Part shown: one piece after another, positions 20,618-32,029 of the stretch
Numbering within the stretch: position 1 is the first letter of the stretch
Layout: each line of letters starts with the position of its first letter
Source of the DNA: Notospermus geniculatus
Taxonomy: Eukaryota > Nemertea > Pilidiophora > Heteronemertea > Lineidae
Direction: 5' to 3'
Length of the DNA: 64,000 nt
Assembly (NCBI GenBank): GCA_002633025.1
Contig: NMRB01001413.1
Location: forward strand, 10,217 to 74,216
Translations under genes and position numbers: made by a program
Notes under the pieces: model-generated
What the model saw: only the letters and a program-made list of their open reading frames with translations
Told to the model about the DNA's origin: nothing
Databases searched by the model: none

Positions 20618-23506
20618 TTAGTTGATCGGATAAGAGCGTCTGCCTTTTTTACCAGCTGCCTTCTCATAACAGACGTAAATCCTGAAAAAAATGTGGAATA
20701 TAACTTTTAAAAAAACAGGTGTCCTGGAAGTTATGGTTTCTTTAGGGTCAGCCACATGAACGAACAGAAAACAAAGATTCTATGGTGTCCCATCTTTAGG
20801 AAAGTGTCCACCATAAGAAGAGGCTTCTTGGTGTCCCACCACAGAAGAAGATGGGTGACCCAAAGAAAACACTTCTTCGGTGACCCCACCACAAGAAAAG
20901 ACTTCTTTGGTGACCCACCAAAGAAAAAGCTTCTTTGGTGTCCCATCACAAGGAAAGACTTCTTGGGTGTCCAGTCCCACCACAAGAAAAAGACTTCTTT
21001 GGTGTCCCACCACAAGAAAAGGCTTCTTTGGTGACCCACCAAAGAAAAAGCTTCTTTGGTGTCCCATCACAAGGAAAGACTTCTTGGGTGTCCCACCACA
21101 AGAAAAGACTTCTTTCGTGTCCCACCACGAGACAAGCCTTCTTGGGTGTCCCACCACAAGAAAAGACTTCTTCGGTGACCAACCAAAGTAAAAGCTTCTT
21201 GGGTGTCCCACCACAAGAAAAAGACTTCTTTGGTGTCCCACCACAAGAAAAGACTTCTTTGGTGTCCCGCCACAAGAAAAGACTTCTTCGGAGATCCACC
21301 ACAAGAAAAGACTTCTTTGGTGCCCCGCCACAAGGGAAAACTCTTTTGGTGCCATATCGTTTGTGGAATAGTGTGATACGCACCACGGTCATTCTAACCA
21401 CTTGCAGAGACCCAACAGCAGACAAATCTGGTCATACATGCAGTGTTCTTTGTGAAGCCTTTTCTTCCTTTGGTCGGACAGCGAAGAACTATGTACTGTG
21501 TGCGAATTTTAAAAATAATACTCACAGAGAGACGACCATGGCACAGAAGGCGAACATCGCACCAACAATGAAAACGAATCCCCTCATGAAACCGAGCGTT
21601 TCTCGGTAAATCGTGTTCATCACGATGCTGCTCACGAAAGAACCGATGGCTTCTGCGCAGGCAATGCCAGAAAACACCTTTCCTGAAAGCAGAATCCATG
21701 TTGATGGTAAAGTGACCGGTAACCTTCACCACAAAAAAGGCGCAAGGTACAAGGCGCGGAGCTAAAACTGTCCACGGCTTACATTTTTGATCCTAGCAAA
21801 AAACTAGACTCGTTGCAATTAAAATGTAGGAATGTGTTTACAATGTAACCTACCTTGTTCGTTCTTTTCAACTAGCCGTGATATGACTGTTCTGTACATA
21901 GGCGCACCAGCCATGAGGAAGAGTCCTGCCGCACAGACTAAAATACAAACAAAAGGCAGTTGGCCGAAGTACCCCTACAATAAGAAATCCCCCCCCCCCG
22001 GATGCCTCAATGGTACCAATCATTTGGAAGCTCATCCACCGTACAATGAGGAATTCGGTCATGACAATTTGTCTGGCTTAAGGGAGAGTAAAGGGGTCCA
22101 GACACAACTGCTCTCGACAATCAACTATTTTTCGTCAGGATTGGCCAGAAATGGCATCTCAGAGCATTCAGATTTAAAACTATCCTCAGTGGAACCCAGA
22201 CCCCCCCGGCGTGCGTGCCTACGGCGCCCGCCTTCAACAGCTGCCTGTAGCCTAACCACTGACCATCCTCAGACCCCCATCAAGAATCATGCACCTTTTC
22301 CTATTACGTACCAATAAGCATCAAGGCAAGGGTATCAGCCCAAGCGTTGACTAGGTTTGAAGCAATCCACGACAGGCAGCCCATCACAGCTATCCATATT
22401 TCGGTCATACCGCACATCTTGAAGAATTTCAAGCTGACCAGTCCGCCGATTTGTAAAGTTACTGCAGAAATGGCCATGTAGATCCCAATCTGAACTGAAG
22501 ACCAACACAGCGGAATGTTCATGGCGAATAAAATTTGCAACGAGAATTTCGTAGTGAGTGGGAAATTGAAAAGAACGACTGCTACGACCAGCAGGGCCAC
22601 TTTGACGTGACGCCCGTTTTCTTTGACCACGTAAGTCTTGAAAGTTTCTTTCAAGGAGGCAGTGACTGAAAACTGTCTGGTTTTCGTCGCGACAGTTTCA
22701 GGCACAAAGAAGGATAGATATACCAAGTTCAGCAGCGAGATAAGCGTAAGGGTCAAGTAGGGGTAGAAAAATCCTTCAGCCTTGATGAAAAATCCGAGCG
22801 AGGCTTGCGAAATTGCTAGAGCCATTGTCAAACAGGCCTCTGCTATTGCGATACGCATTCCTCGTTTCTCTGGTGTCGTTATGTCTGCGATGTACGCGAA
22901 GACGCCCATCATCATCGTAGCGAATCCACCCCCTAGGCCATCTATGAACTGTCCGATTAGGAAGTAGTACACGGGGAGGTTGAAGAAGATGATGAAACAG
23001 TTCAGGACGAATTTGACGGCCAGTGCAGCAGTGGTCAGGAGCAGGACGATGCGCCTCCCAGCCGCATCAGAATAGGCTCCGTAGAGGAGCGTGGTGAAGA
23101 TATTCACTATCGAACTCGTGGCGTGAAGGTACATCTCCCATTTCGATGTTTCAGACTGAACTTCTTGGGTCGCGATATAAACAGGATCAGAGGTATTCAC
23201 GTCGATGGGGCATCCAGTTGTCTTGTTGATGTCATCCGTTTTGTTGGTGTGCAGAATTGGGTGCTGCTCCGTAAACTTCGCATACAGGTACTGCTCCACG
23301 ACAGGTGCACCACCGATCATCACCAGACAGTACATGAACAGCACCGGTTCTATCACAACTTTACGCTTTGGGACGATGATGTGGGGAAACTCAGGTACCG
23401 TAGTGGAGTCCAGACCAACGGCTGGCGAGGGGAGATCTGGATCCACATCCACATCCACATCTGTGCTGTTTACCTCCTTTAATTCTATCTCGCGAACTTT
23501 ATTCAT
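20618..23506 (-). CDS. SLC46-family MFS transporter, unit 5 (four coding exons, intact)
   Basis: Exons: 23506-22312, 21937-21854, 21682-21526 and 20681-20618, total 499 aa. The exon 1 donor is GTACGT, different from the GTAAGY of the other units but still plausible. The N-terminus MNKVREIELKEVN is the most divergent of the set, and the acidic stretch DVDVDVDPD is longer. MFS landmarks are GAYSDAAGRR, TTGC, NKT/NKT/NTS, ADITTPEKRGMR, IPLCW and GFMRGFVFIV. The terminal exon (acceptor tttttttcag) encodes IYVCYEKAAGKKGRR and ends TAA. The predicted protein is a 12-TM carrier, probably with a cytoplasmic basic tail. Intron 3 contains minisatellite A9. Confidence 0.82.
20806..21345. repeat. 29-bp minisatellite array A9 (intron 3 of unit 5)
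   Basis: About 18 copies. Many carry GACTTCTT instead of GGCTTCTT, and a GGTGACCCACCAAAG variant recurs, so this array has its own sub-family. Confidence 0.9.
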
Positions 23507-23984
23507 GATTGTGTCACCCTGTGCGTGGACCGAAAACACACTGCGGAAACTAGTTCCTGCAACAAAAAATATAGTTTTACTGAGAATCGCACGATGATAT
23601 CACATAATGATGGTAGATGCTGGAAGACAACGGATGGACGAAGCTTACAGCCCGCGACGTCTGGCGTTTCAATGTTTTTTTCACCCTCGTCTGCACAAAT
23701 GCAAATTTTTTACAACTGCAGCTGCACGAAGGACACTGTTGAGGCCTATGAACAATTATGTCCGCTAAGCATCTCCGCCGAAAGCTGAATCGGCTACATG
23801 ATGAGTTAGACCTACCAGACTTTGGTAGCCGAGCCGCGTCGGAAGCACCTCTTTGGGTAAGTAGGCCTAGGAAGTTAGAATCAAAATATTGAAGTAGGTC
23901 TATGTAGGCCAATGGGGATCCTAGCTCGCCAGAGGGCAGCACACCGCAACCAGGTGTAATGTATGAGAATGCCCCCCCGTATGA

Positions 23985-24135
23985 CAATGCCCGCTTTATT
24001 GTTCGGCGGACACTCAAATACAGAAAGACATGTTGATCAGTGCCTCCCCCATTGTCACGTCGCGGCTTATTTCGTCAATCTTTTGTTGGGAGGCACTGGC
24101 AAACGGGGGGCAGTGAAAAACATTACAGGTGTCCT
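23985..24135. repeat. Dispersed repeat shared with the 36.5- and 46.4-kb regions
   Basis: The stretch around GCTTTATTGTTCGGCGGACA matches about 36520-36670 and 46460-46610 at moderate identity. Function is unknown. No ORF is conserved. Confidence 0.5.
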
Positions 24136-24228
24136 AATACAATGGACGCCTTTTGCGTCGGAAATTGATCAGGACCGGGATGTCAGTTTCATTTCAATAG
24201 TTTTAACCACTAGTGACACCAAGAATAT

Positions 24229-24710
24229 GTAAGTACGAAGAATGTACAACTCAGTAATCAAGCAAAAGGGTGGGCATTAAGTTATTTTTTCTGATAATAG
24301 AGGGCGTACGGTAATTATAGGCCTTCTAATTAAATAACCAATGTTTAGATTTAACGGTTGTTGACTGAATTGTATTATTTAGAATATCATCCAAGGTACA
24401 AAAAGCACAAAATAGAATATCATCAATATTCTTATGTAAAGTTACAGGCATATTACTGGCTACATTTTTTTTTGATTTTGGTGACACCATGGATTTGTTG
24501 TATAGGTCAGAGTGCCCAACTCTGAGATGAAGTACAATATCAATTTGTCGAAAATATGGTCCATTCAAAACTGCTCTGTAGCTCGGTTATTTCTGAGGGG
24601 ATATAACTATGGGAGGTGTCATTTTGTTCGTAATGATCTTCTCTGCACAATAATCCTTCACAAATTAAGATCCCTTCGGTTACAGAGTCACCAAAGGCAA
24701 ATTAGTAAAC
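24229..24710. repeat. Dispersed ~430-480 bp repeat, copy 1
   Basis: It matches 33196-33650 in the same orientation with scattered indels (shared blocks such as GATAATAGAGGGCGTACGG and AAGATCCCTTCGGTTACAG). It has no conserved ORF, so it is a non-coding interspersed repeat of unknown class. Confidence 0.6.
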
Positions 24711-24908
24711 TCACGTTTTGGCACATATTCGGAGTTGTACATTCTTGGTACTTATATAATCTTGGTGACACTTACTGAAAAAGTCGGCTATCGTCCTCAT
24801 TAATACCTCGGCCAACATGGATAGTAGGTTTGCTGTACATCAATCTTTCAATCCAGTTACGCCTTATGTAGCCTCATATTATTTATCGGTGTAGCGATGT
24901 ATACTTAC

Positions 24909-25060
24909 AGGCCGTCAGAGTGTAAAAGTTGATGATGATGGAAACTTCGTCGTTGATCTTCCTTCCTGGTTTTGAATGAAACGTCTACAGTCACGTTTTG
25001 ATGAGAGCATCACGGGACAGTTGAATGGGTGAGTAACTGGGTCGCGATCGATGAAAGTTT
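24909..25060 (-). other. 5'UTR exon of unit 5 (5' end approximate)
   Basis: Leader block with donor GTAAGT at 24908-24903. It also shares GGGTGAGTAACTGGGTCGCG with the decayed block of unit 3. Confidence 0.5.
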
Positions 25061-25074
25061 GTATGACGTTTTTT

Positions 25075-25460
25075 TTAGCTCACCTGTGAGCTTTTGTCGT
25101 CATGCGATGTCCATCGTCCGTCGTCGTCGTCGTCGTTGTCCGTTTAGCAGGGCACGTTTTGTAACCGCTGGAGCTATTGATCTGAAACTTGGCACATATA
25201 TACCCTTAGGTCAGAGAACCAGGGGCCGTATGCACAAAACATCTTAAGTGTAAAATTTCCCTTAAACCATTGTTCCAAACAAAAGACAAGGAAAATTTTA
25301 CAATTAAGATGTTTTATGCATACGGCCCCTGTGACACCAAATTTCGGTCCGATTCGATTCTTAGCTTGGCCACCAGATGGCCCAGGCAAATGTGTATTCA
25401 AGAGTGTGACAACAAAATTGCACCCAGTTCGGTTCAGTTATAATATCAATGGTGCTGTTT
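25075..25460. mobile_element. TAGCTCACCTG-type dispersed repeat, split by a nested foldback element
   Basis: It starts TTAGCTCACCTGTGAGC, then has a GTCGTCGTC run and TGAAACTTGGCACATATATACC. This layout is familiar from interspersed repeats of marine invertebrates. A 108-bp foldback element (25222-25329) interrupts it, and the repeat resumes with GACACCAAATTTCGG. The relationship is recalled, not searched. Confidence 0.5.
25222..25329. mobile_element. 108-bp foldback MITE, GGGGCCGTATGCA family, copy 1
   Basis: The ends GGGGCCGTATGCA and TGCATACGGCCCC are inverted, and the pairing extends through AAAACATCTTAA over about 45 bp. It is related to the element at 37049-37157. Confidence 0.75.
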
Positions 25461-25479
25461 TGTCAAAAAGTTGATAAAT

Positions 25480-26165
25480 TCAAAGACCTGATTTGTCTTG
25501 GGCATGCCATGTCGATTCTGTTGTAAGTGGTGCTAGTAGAATTTGGGGTATGGTAAGACGAGTTTGTGGTCACAACGCCAATGTTCCTGACAAAATGCTT
25601 TACCAGTCTCTGATTAGAATTCGTTTAGAATATGGTTCGATCATTTATGATACTCACATTAGACATGACCTGAATGCAATTGAACGTGTCCAGAGGAGGG
25701 TCACGTACCACATTCTTGGCCCCAATGTTCCCTATGTAAATAGATTACAAATTTTATCATTATTACCCTTGTCGTTTCGTCGAGAAGTCAAGCATCTTGT
25801 TTTTATGTATGATTGTTTTTAAATGCCAACCTTGATTTTAATTATGACAAGTATATCTGTCATCTAACTAGGAGGGAAGATGACCTTCTGTTACGGCAGC
25901 CACGTTTTAATACTGAAACTTTTGCTACCTCTTATTTTATTCGTATCCCTAAGCTTTGGAATTCCCTTCCTCTTATATTCGTCAGGCTCATTCTCCGGAA
26001 CCGAATTGATCTATTTTTCTATCTATTGGTAATACATTTATCGGGTGTAAATCCAACCGTTCAAAAGTTAGCTGTACATCGGGTCCCATTCTCTTGTACA
26101 ACGCTCATCATGTGTCAGTTCTTGGGTTCAATGATAAAGTCAGTGTCCTGAACTTCAAAGTCAAT
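25480..26165 (+). mobile_element. LINE 3' fragment: reverse-transcriptase thumb/C-terminal region
   Basis: Translation gives PDLSWACHVDSVV, SLIRIRLEYGSIIYD, IERVQRR and VNRLQILSLLPLSFRR. After a frameshift near 25815 it continues RFNTETFATSYFIRIP and KLWNSLP. These are the conserved post-catalytic blocks of Jockey/CR1/L2-type LINE reverse transcriptases. It is 5'-truncated, frameshifted and not active. The last ~130 bp (26020-26152) recur inside a TIR element at 48229-48355. Confidence 0.8.
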
Positions 26166-26267
26166 TTTTCGGCGTCTTGCAAATAATCTCAAAGGCCACC
26201 CACCCTAGTGCGACTCAGGGGGGTCCCCTGAACACATTACCAGGGGGTGACTTTTTACAGCAGCTGG

Positions 26268-26615
26268 TCCCACCACAAGAAAAGGCTTCTTTGGTGTCCC
26301 ACCACAAGAAAAGGCTTCTTTGGTGTCCCACCACAAGAAAAGGCTTCTTTGGTGTCCCACCACAAGAAATGGCTTCTTTGGTGTCCCACCACAAGAAAAG
26401 GCTTCTTTCGTTTCCGACCACAAGAAAACGCTTCTTTCGAGTCCCACCACAAGAAAAGGCTTCTTTTGAGTCCCACCACAAGAAAGATGCTCCCTTGGTG
26501 TCCCACCAGAGAAACAGACTTTTATGGTGTCAAACAACAAGAAATGGTTTCTTTGGTGTCCTACCACAGCAAAAGGCGTCTTTGGTGCCCTACCACTAGA
26601 AAAAGGTTCCTTTCG
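26268..26615. repeat. 29-bp minisatellite array A10 (3' of unit 6)
   Basis: About 12 copies. The first five are nearly identical with the GGTGT variant, the clearest place to read the 29-bp period. Confidence 0.9.
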
Positions 26616-26787
26616 TGCCACATCGTTTGTTGACAGTGAGATACGAACCAGGAGTGACCATTCTAACCCACTTGTCAGAGACCCAAGACCCTGTCCTAGA
26701 CCAGTCTCGCCTTAGATACAGCGTTCTGTGTGAAACTTTTTCCTATGGCCAGTGAAGTTTGTTCGATGTGTGTACGCGTCAAGACTG

Positions 26788-29700
26788 TTAACTGATCACC
26801 TGAAATCGTCCGCCTTTTTTACCAGCTGCCTTCTCATAACAGACGTAAATCCTGAAAAAATATGGAATACTAAGTATAAGTTCATTGAAACAGGCAGTGA
26901 TTTATTGATAGGGATGTCCTGGAAATTATGGTTTCTTTTGGGACACATGGATAAACAGAAAACAACGGTTCTCTGGTGTCCATCCCACAAGAAAAAAAGG
27001 CTTCTTTGGAGCCCCACCACAAGAAAAGGCTTCTTTGGTGTCCCACCACAAGAAAGGGCTTCTTTGGTGTCCCACCACAAAAAAAGTTTTTTTGGTGTCC
27101 CACGACAAGAAACAGGCTTTCTTGGTGTCCATCGCAGAAAAATACTTTTATGGTGTCAAACCACATGTCATTGAAACGTTTCGTTGGTGTCACACCACAA
27201 ACCAACAAAAGGTTTCTTTTGGTGTCATACCACGAGAAAAGTCTGCTCTGGTGCCCACCACACGAGAAGGCGTCTTTAGTGCCCCACCAAAGAAAAGGCT
27301 CTCTTCGTGCCGTATCGTTTCTGGAATAGTGGGATGCAAACGATGGCCATTCTGACCCCCTGTCAGAGACCCAAGACCCTGTCCTATAGACCGATCTGGT
27401 CCCAGATACAGCGTTCTCTGTGAAGCCTTCTCTTCGTCTGCTCGGACAACGAAGAACTGTCAATTTTGAATACAATACTCACAGAGTGACGACCATGGCA
27501 GAGAAGGCGAACATGGCACCAACAACGAAGACGAAGCCCCTCATGAAACCGAGCGTTTCTCGGTAAATCGTGTTCATCACGATGCTGCTCACGAAAGAAC
27601 CGATGGCTTCTGCGCAGGCAATGCCAGAAAACACCTTTCCTGAAAGCAGATTGTCTGCTGTCTCGAATCAAATAAACAAGTGATGTCTCCATATTGGTTC
27701 GCTATGGAGCCGCTTGGAGCGCTAGCTGCGGCCATATGGACCCCTATTTTCACACCAGTTTTCCAAGGCATTTGTATGACGTAATCAAGCTTTACTTGAC
27801 GTTTACGGCCTTATTTTGCGGTGTTTGAACGTCATATTGCGTCTGGTGATAGTCTACCATTAGCTGTCGACCTGATTGGTTGGGCAGTTCGAACAAACGT
27901 CAGGAAAGGTGCAAATTTCGGCGATTTCTAAATCTATTTTTAGACATTTTCTTGGGGAGGTCAGACGGGGGTCTGGGCGGTGTATAAAGTGGTGTTTAAA
28001 ACCTTTGTAAACTGTACTAACAAATGTAAATATGTACATGGACAATGTTGTCAATAGCTATTGGGAGCTATTTTATGTAATGCGCACGATTAGACACGAT
28101 TTTAAAGCAGTTACTGGTCAGGAGTTGAGAAGTCATTATCCTTGCGATTCCGTGACCTGGTCATCGCGGAGGAACTATTTCTTAGGCTAATATGCATGCG
28201 CGATGTAGTTCGTAATGTACCGGTACTTTATCCCGTATTTGCTACAGTCTTTGCTGCAAAAAGTGTTTCTTCTTTTGATACATTATCTACATTGACGTTG
28301 AGGAGGTTGGGGCGCATCTTTTGCCGAAATTTGAACGCAGGAAATTTCCAGCGCCGCCTGACATTATCCAAACAATACATACATGTACATGCATATCAGC
28401 GCCACGCAGAGTGCATAGTCGCCATGGCCGAGTGGCAAAGCCGCCAGCCTAGAAAACCGAAGGTCTCGGGTTCGATACCCGGAGCGTGTAAATTTTCTTT
28501 GCCTTGACTAATTTTTTTTTGTTTCTTCTTTTACCTTTCTGGATTTTTTTATCGTGTATTTTAATGATCTTGCGTTGTATTTCGCATGGGAATGCATGTA
28601 AAACATGTATTGGGCCTATCCAGTCCATCATAGGCCTACAGTCATCACTTCCTCCACATTCCTTAATTCCTGCCTTCTCCCCTTCATGTTTATTCGACAT
28701 AGCGAACCCCTGTCGCCACCCGGCTTGTATATTTTTAAAACGTTTCACACCCAGTGGGTTTCGAACCCAGGACCCTCTGATCGCAAGTCGGACACCAGAA
28801 CCACCACACCACCGAGCTCCTCATATGAGCAGATTTTGGTTTCGCCTCGGTTTGTTTCCAAGACTTGAGTTGTCCCCAAAATCAGACACCAATTTTCTCC
28901 AGCTGATGCCCTGTCCCATCGACAGGAGAATTGAGAAAACTCAAAATGAGTAGATTTTGTCTCTACTTCAGAATGAAACTCCAGTTGCAGTTGTCTCCAG
29001 TCGATGCAAGAGGGCATCAGCCGTAGAAAACTGGTACTCATTCTCGGTTCTAGAGCAGCAAAAGAAACTCATTTTAGGCATGTTAGGGACAAAAGAGTAT
29101 GCTTGAGAATCATTTTATCTCGAGATGAGATTGATTTTGTTCTCTGTGAAGGTACAAGACACCACAGCTCACTATCCACGGCGTACATCGGTAACGAGCG
29201 TTTTTTGAAGCTTGTTGCTAAAAACAAGACATTTTACTCCCGCCGACTCGTTGCAATTAAAAAGTAGGAATGTGTTTAACCTACCTTGCTCATCCTTTTC
29301 AACGAGCCGTGATATGATTGCTCTGTACATGGGCGCACCAGCCATGAGGAAGAGTCCAGCCGCACAGACTAAAATACAAACAAAAGGCAGTTGGCCGAAG
29401 TACCCTAAGAAATGCCTCCCCCTGGATGCCTCCCTATTTAGTATCATTTGGAAGATCATCACCGTACTGACCATCCTCAGACCCCCAGCAAGAATCCTTC
29501 ACCTTTTCCTATTACTTACCAATAAGCATCAAGGCAAGGGTATCAGCCCAAGCGTTGACTAGATTTGAAGCAATCCACGACAGGCAGCCTACCACCGCAA
29601 TCCATATTTCGGGCATACGGCACATCTTGAAGCATTTCAAGCTCCCCAGTCCGCCGATTTGTAAAGTGAATGCAGTAATGGCCATGTAGATCCCAATCTC

Positions 29701-30705
29701 AACTGAAGACCAACACAGCGGAATGTTCATGGCGACTAAAATTTGTACTGTGAACTTAGCAGTAAGTGGGAAACTGAAAAGAACGAGTGCTAGGACCAGC
29801 AGAGCCACTTTGACGTGACGCCCGTCTTCTTTGACCACGAACGTCTTGAAAGTTTCTTTCAAGGAGGCAGTGACTGAAAACTTTCTGGTTCTCATCGCGA
29901 CAGTTTCCGGCACAAAAAAGGAGACATATACCAAGTTCAGCATCGCGACAATTGTAAGGGACAAGTAGGGGTAGAAAAATCCTTCAGCCTTGATGAAAAA
30001 TCCGACCGAGACTTGCGAAATTGCTAGAGCCATTGTCAAACAGGCCTCTGCTATTGCGATACGCATTCCTCGTTTCTCTGGTGTCGTTATGTCTGCGATG
30101 TACGCGAAGACGCTCATCATTATCGCAATCAGTCCACCCCCTAGGCCATCTATGAACTGTCCGATTAGGAAGAGGTACACGGGGAGGTTGAAGAAGATGA
30201 TAAAACAGTTCAAGACGAATTTGGTGGCCATTGCACCAGAGGTCAGGAGCAGGACGATGCGCCTCCCAGCCGCATCAGAATAGGCTCCGTAGATGAGCGT
30301 GGTGAAGATATTCACTATCGAACTCGTGGCCTGAATGTACATCTCCCATTTCGATGTTTCAGACTGAACCTTTTCGTTCGCGATATAAACAGGATCAGAG
30401 GTATTCACGTCGATGGGGCATCCAGTTGTCTTGTTGATATAATCCGTCTTATTGTGCAGAATTGGGTGCTGCTCCATAAACCTCGCATACAGGTACTGCT
30501 CCACGACGGGTACACTACCGATCACCGCCAGACAGTACATGAACAGCACTGGTTCTATCACAACTTTACGCTTTGGGACGATGGTGTGAGATAGCCCAGG
30601 TACCGTAGTGGCGTCCAGACCGACGGGCGGCGAGGGAAGATTTGGGTCCACATCCACATCTGTCCGGTCTACCTCCCTTAAAAGTGGCTCGAGTTCTTTA
30701 TTCAT
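26788..30705 (-). CDS. SLC46-family MFS transporter, unit 6 (four coding exons, intact)
   Basis: Exons: 30705-29520, 29368-29285, 27639-27483 and 26851-26788, total 496 aa. Donors are GTAAGT, GTAGGT and GTGAGT; the coding exon 1 acceptor is ttttgttccag (exon from 30752). The start ATG gives MNKELEPLLREVD. Landmarks: KRKVVIEPV, NKT/NTS sites and TTGC in loop 1, GAYSDAAGRR after TM2, ADITTPEKRGMR, IPLCW, SRLVEKDEQ and GFMRGFVFIV. The terminal exon encodes IYVCYEKAAGKKGGRF and ends TAA. Known members carry folates or bacterial muropeptides in exchange with protons; the substrate here is not predictable. Intron 2 is the longest (about 1.6 kb) and has gained SINE-like inserts. Intron 3 holds array A11. 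Confidence 0.85.
26985..27310. repeat. 29-bp minisatellite array A11 (intron 3 of unit 6)
   Basis: About ten degenerate copies, lying between the 157-nt exon and the terminal exon. Confidence 0.85.
27640..28415. other. Intron 2 of unit 6, left part
   Basis: Nothing recognisable. There is no ORF with family features and no inverted repeat. Confidence 0.35.
28421..28500 (+). mobile_element. tRNA-Ser-like SINE head or tRNA pseudogene
   Basis: A-box-like TGGCCGAGTGGC, an anticodon-like loop CTAGAAA (AGA, serine) and B box GGTTCGATACC are present in the right order. The acceptor stem does not pair (GTCGCCA against AGCGTGT), so it is not a working tRNA. A T-rich run follows. It lies in intron 2 of unit 6. 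Confidence 0.55.
28745..28835 (-). mobile_element. tRNA-derived SINE fragment
   Basis: On the minus strand an A-box-like GAGCTCGGTGGTGTGG is followed by B box GGGTTCGAAACCC. The acceptor stem is absent. It faces the + strand SINE-like sequence about 250 bp away. Confidence 0.55.
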
Positions 30706-30773
30706 TGTGTCGCGCTGTGCGTGGACCGAAAACACACTGTGGAAACTGGTTCCTGGAACAAAAATACAACTTC

Positions 30774-30816
30774 CAGAACTTAGCAAATTTTTGACCCCAA
30801 CCGGGGTCTTCTTCAG
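30774..30816 (-). other. Hammerhead-ribozyme-like motif, copy 2 (core base lost)
   Basis: Same motif as at 12950, but the G of GAAA is A, which would inactivate a hammerhead core. It ends about 20 nt upstream of the acceptor of coding exon 1 of unit 6, in the sense strand of the gene. Confidence 0.3.
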
Positions 30817-31026
30817 GCTGGCACTTTGCCAGCCTTACAACGACAGCTGCACCATCGACACGCCACTATTTGGCCACCCGCCATCCCGTCCTGCCCTTAA
30901 TGCTACATGTACGTTCCCACTAAGAGTGGATCGAGGAGGGTTCGGTTATTTTTCCCCTTTTTTTACTCGGGCCACTTCAGTTGGCCGCGTGAGTCTCGGG
31001 AAGGTGGAGGTATAAAGGCCCGTCAC

Positions 31027-31100
31027 GATCATACATCTGTTCAAAACATCATCACACATTTGTATGATGATGTTCATGGACAGATGTATGATCGTGTAGA
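31027..31100. repeat. Foldback sequence, copy 1
   Basis: CGATCATACATCTGT faces ACAGATGTATGATCG with a smaller inverted pair (ACATCATCA / TGATGATGT) inside. The same foldback is at about 39610-39680 in unit 7. Confidence 0.65.
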
Positions 31101-31272
31101 CCGTTTTCCCAGTCGTTTGTGGAGTGTAGCGCGGCGGCCGGAGCGACACAACGACTGGGTCCCGAGTCTAGTCGCCAGTTGCTCAGCGGCGACTAGTTGT
31201 CTCCAGTCGTACGCCAGGCTTTACACTAGGGATATCATGCTTGATCGAAGTCGTGAAGCAGGCTATACTTAC

Positions 31273-31440
31273 AGACCGTCACAGTGTGCTGTAGAAAGTT
31301 GAAATGATCATGGAAACTTCGTCGTTCTGATCTTTCTTCCTGGTTCTGAATGAGGAGTCTAGTCATGATTTAATGACAGCATCACGGGACAGTTCAATCA
31401 AGTTTTGAATCGCAGTCAATGGAAAACATGTGATGGTTGT
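31273..31440 (-). other. 5'UTR exon of unit 6 (5' end approximate)
   Basis: Leader block with donor GTAAGT (31272-31267 reads GTAAGTATAG). It is nearly identical to unit 7. Confidence 0.5.
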
Positions 31441-32029
31441 GTTGTCGATGCATGACGACATGACTACACTTCATTCCACATCCGAGTGGCACGAGGTTTT
31501 CAGCCGATATCTCCGCAACGGCTGGGTCAAATTCGACATACCATACATCAATTGACTTGTCTTTCTTGTCGGTATCGTTCTGCTATCTTCATTTTTCGCG
31601 TAGGGCCGACATAACGGATCCCTTTCTCAAAACCCATTTCATTTCGCCATGGTGTTCAGTGCAGTTTACACGTGCGCGATGCATTGCGTCATTTCAAAAT
31701 GGCCTCCATTTCGGCCGTAAACACGAACTGTGATTCGTGAAAGAACTTTTTTTCTGTCACGTTTTTTGGGAAAATGACAGCGATGATGGCTGTAGCGGCA
31801 AGAAAGATAAATCGATTGCCGTATGTTTCGTCAAATTTGACCCAGCCGTTGCGGAGCTACCGTTTATAAACCTCGCGCCAGTGGAAAGTGGAATGGAGAG
31901 TAGGAATCGGTGATTGAAGAGCTTCCCACAATCCAGCCGATGATATGGACATGTAACAAAGGGCGTAGGCTGCTCTGAGCCTTGGGGGGGGGGGGGNAAG
32001 CCGAACTCCTCCTGCAGCGTAAGCATGAA

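Noticed and set aside
26268-26615. CRISPR-like array of 29-bp repeats
   Set aside because: Units are contiguous with no unique spacers, the host is eukaryotic, and the same unit recurs in ten other arrays.
28421-28500. Functional tRNA-Ser gene
   Set aside because: The acceptor stem does not pair although A box, anticodon-like loop and B box are present.
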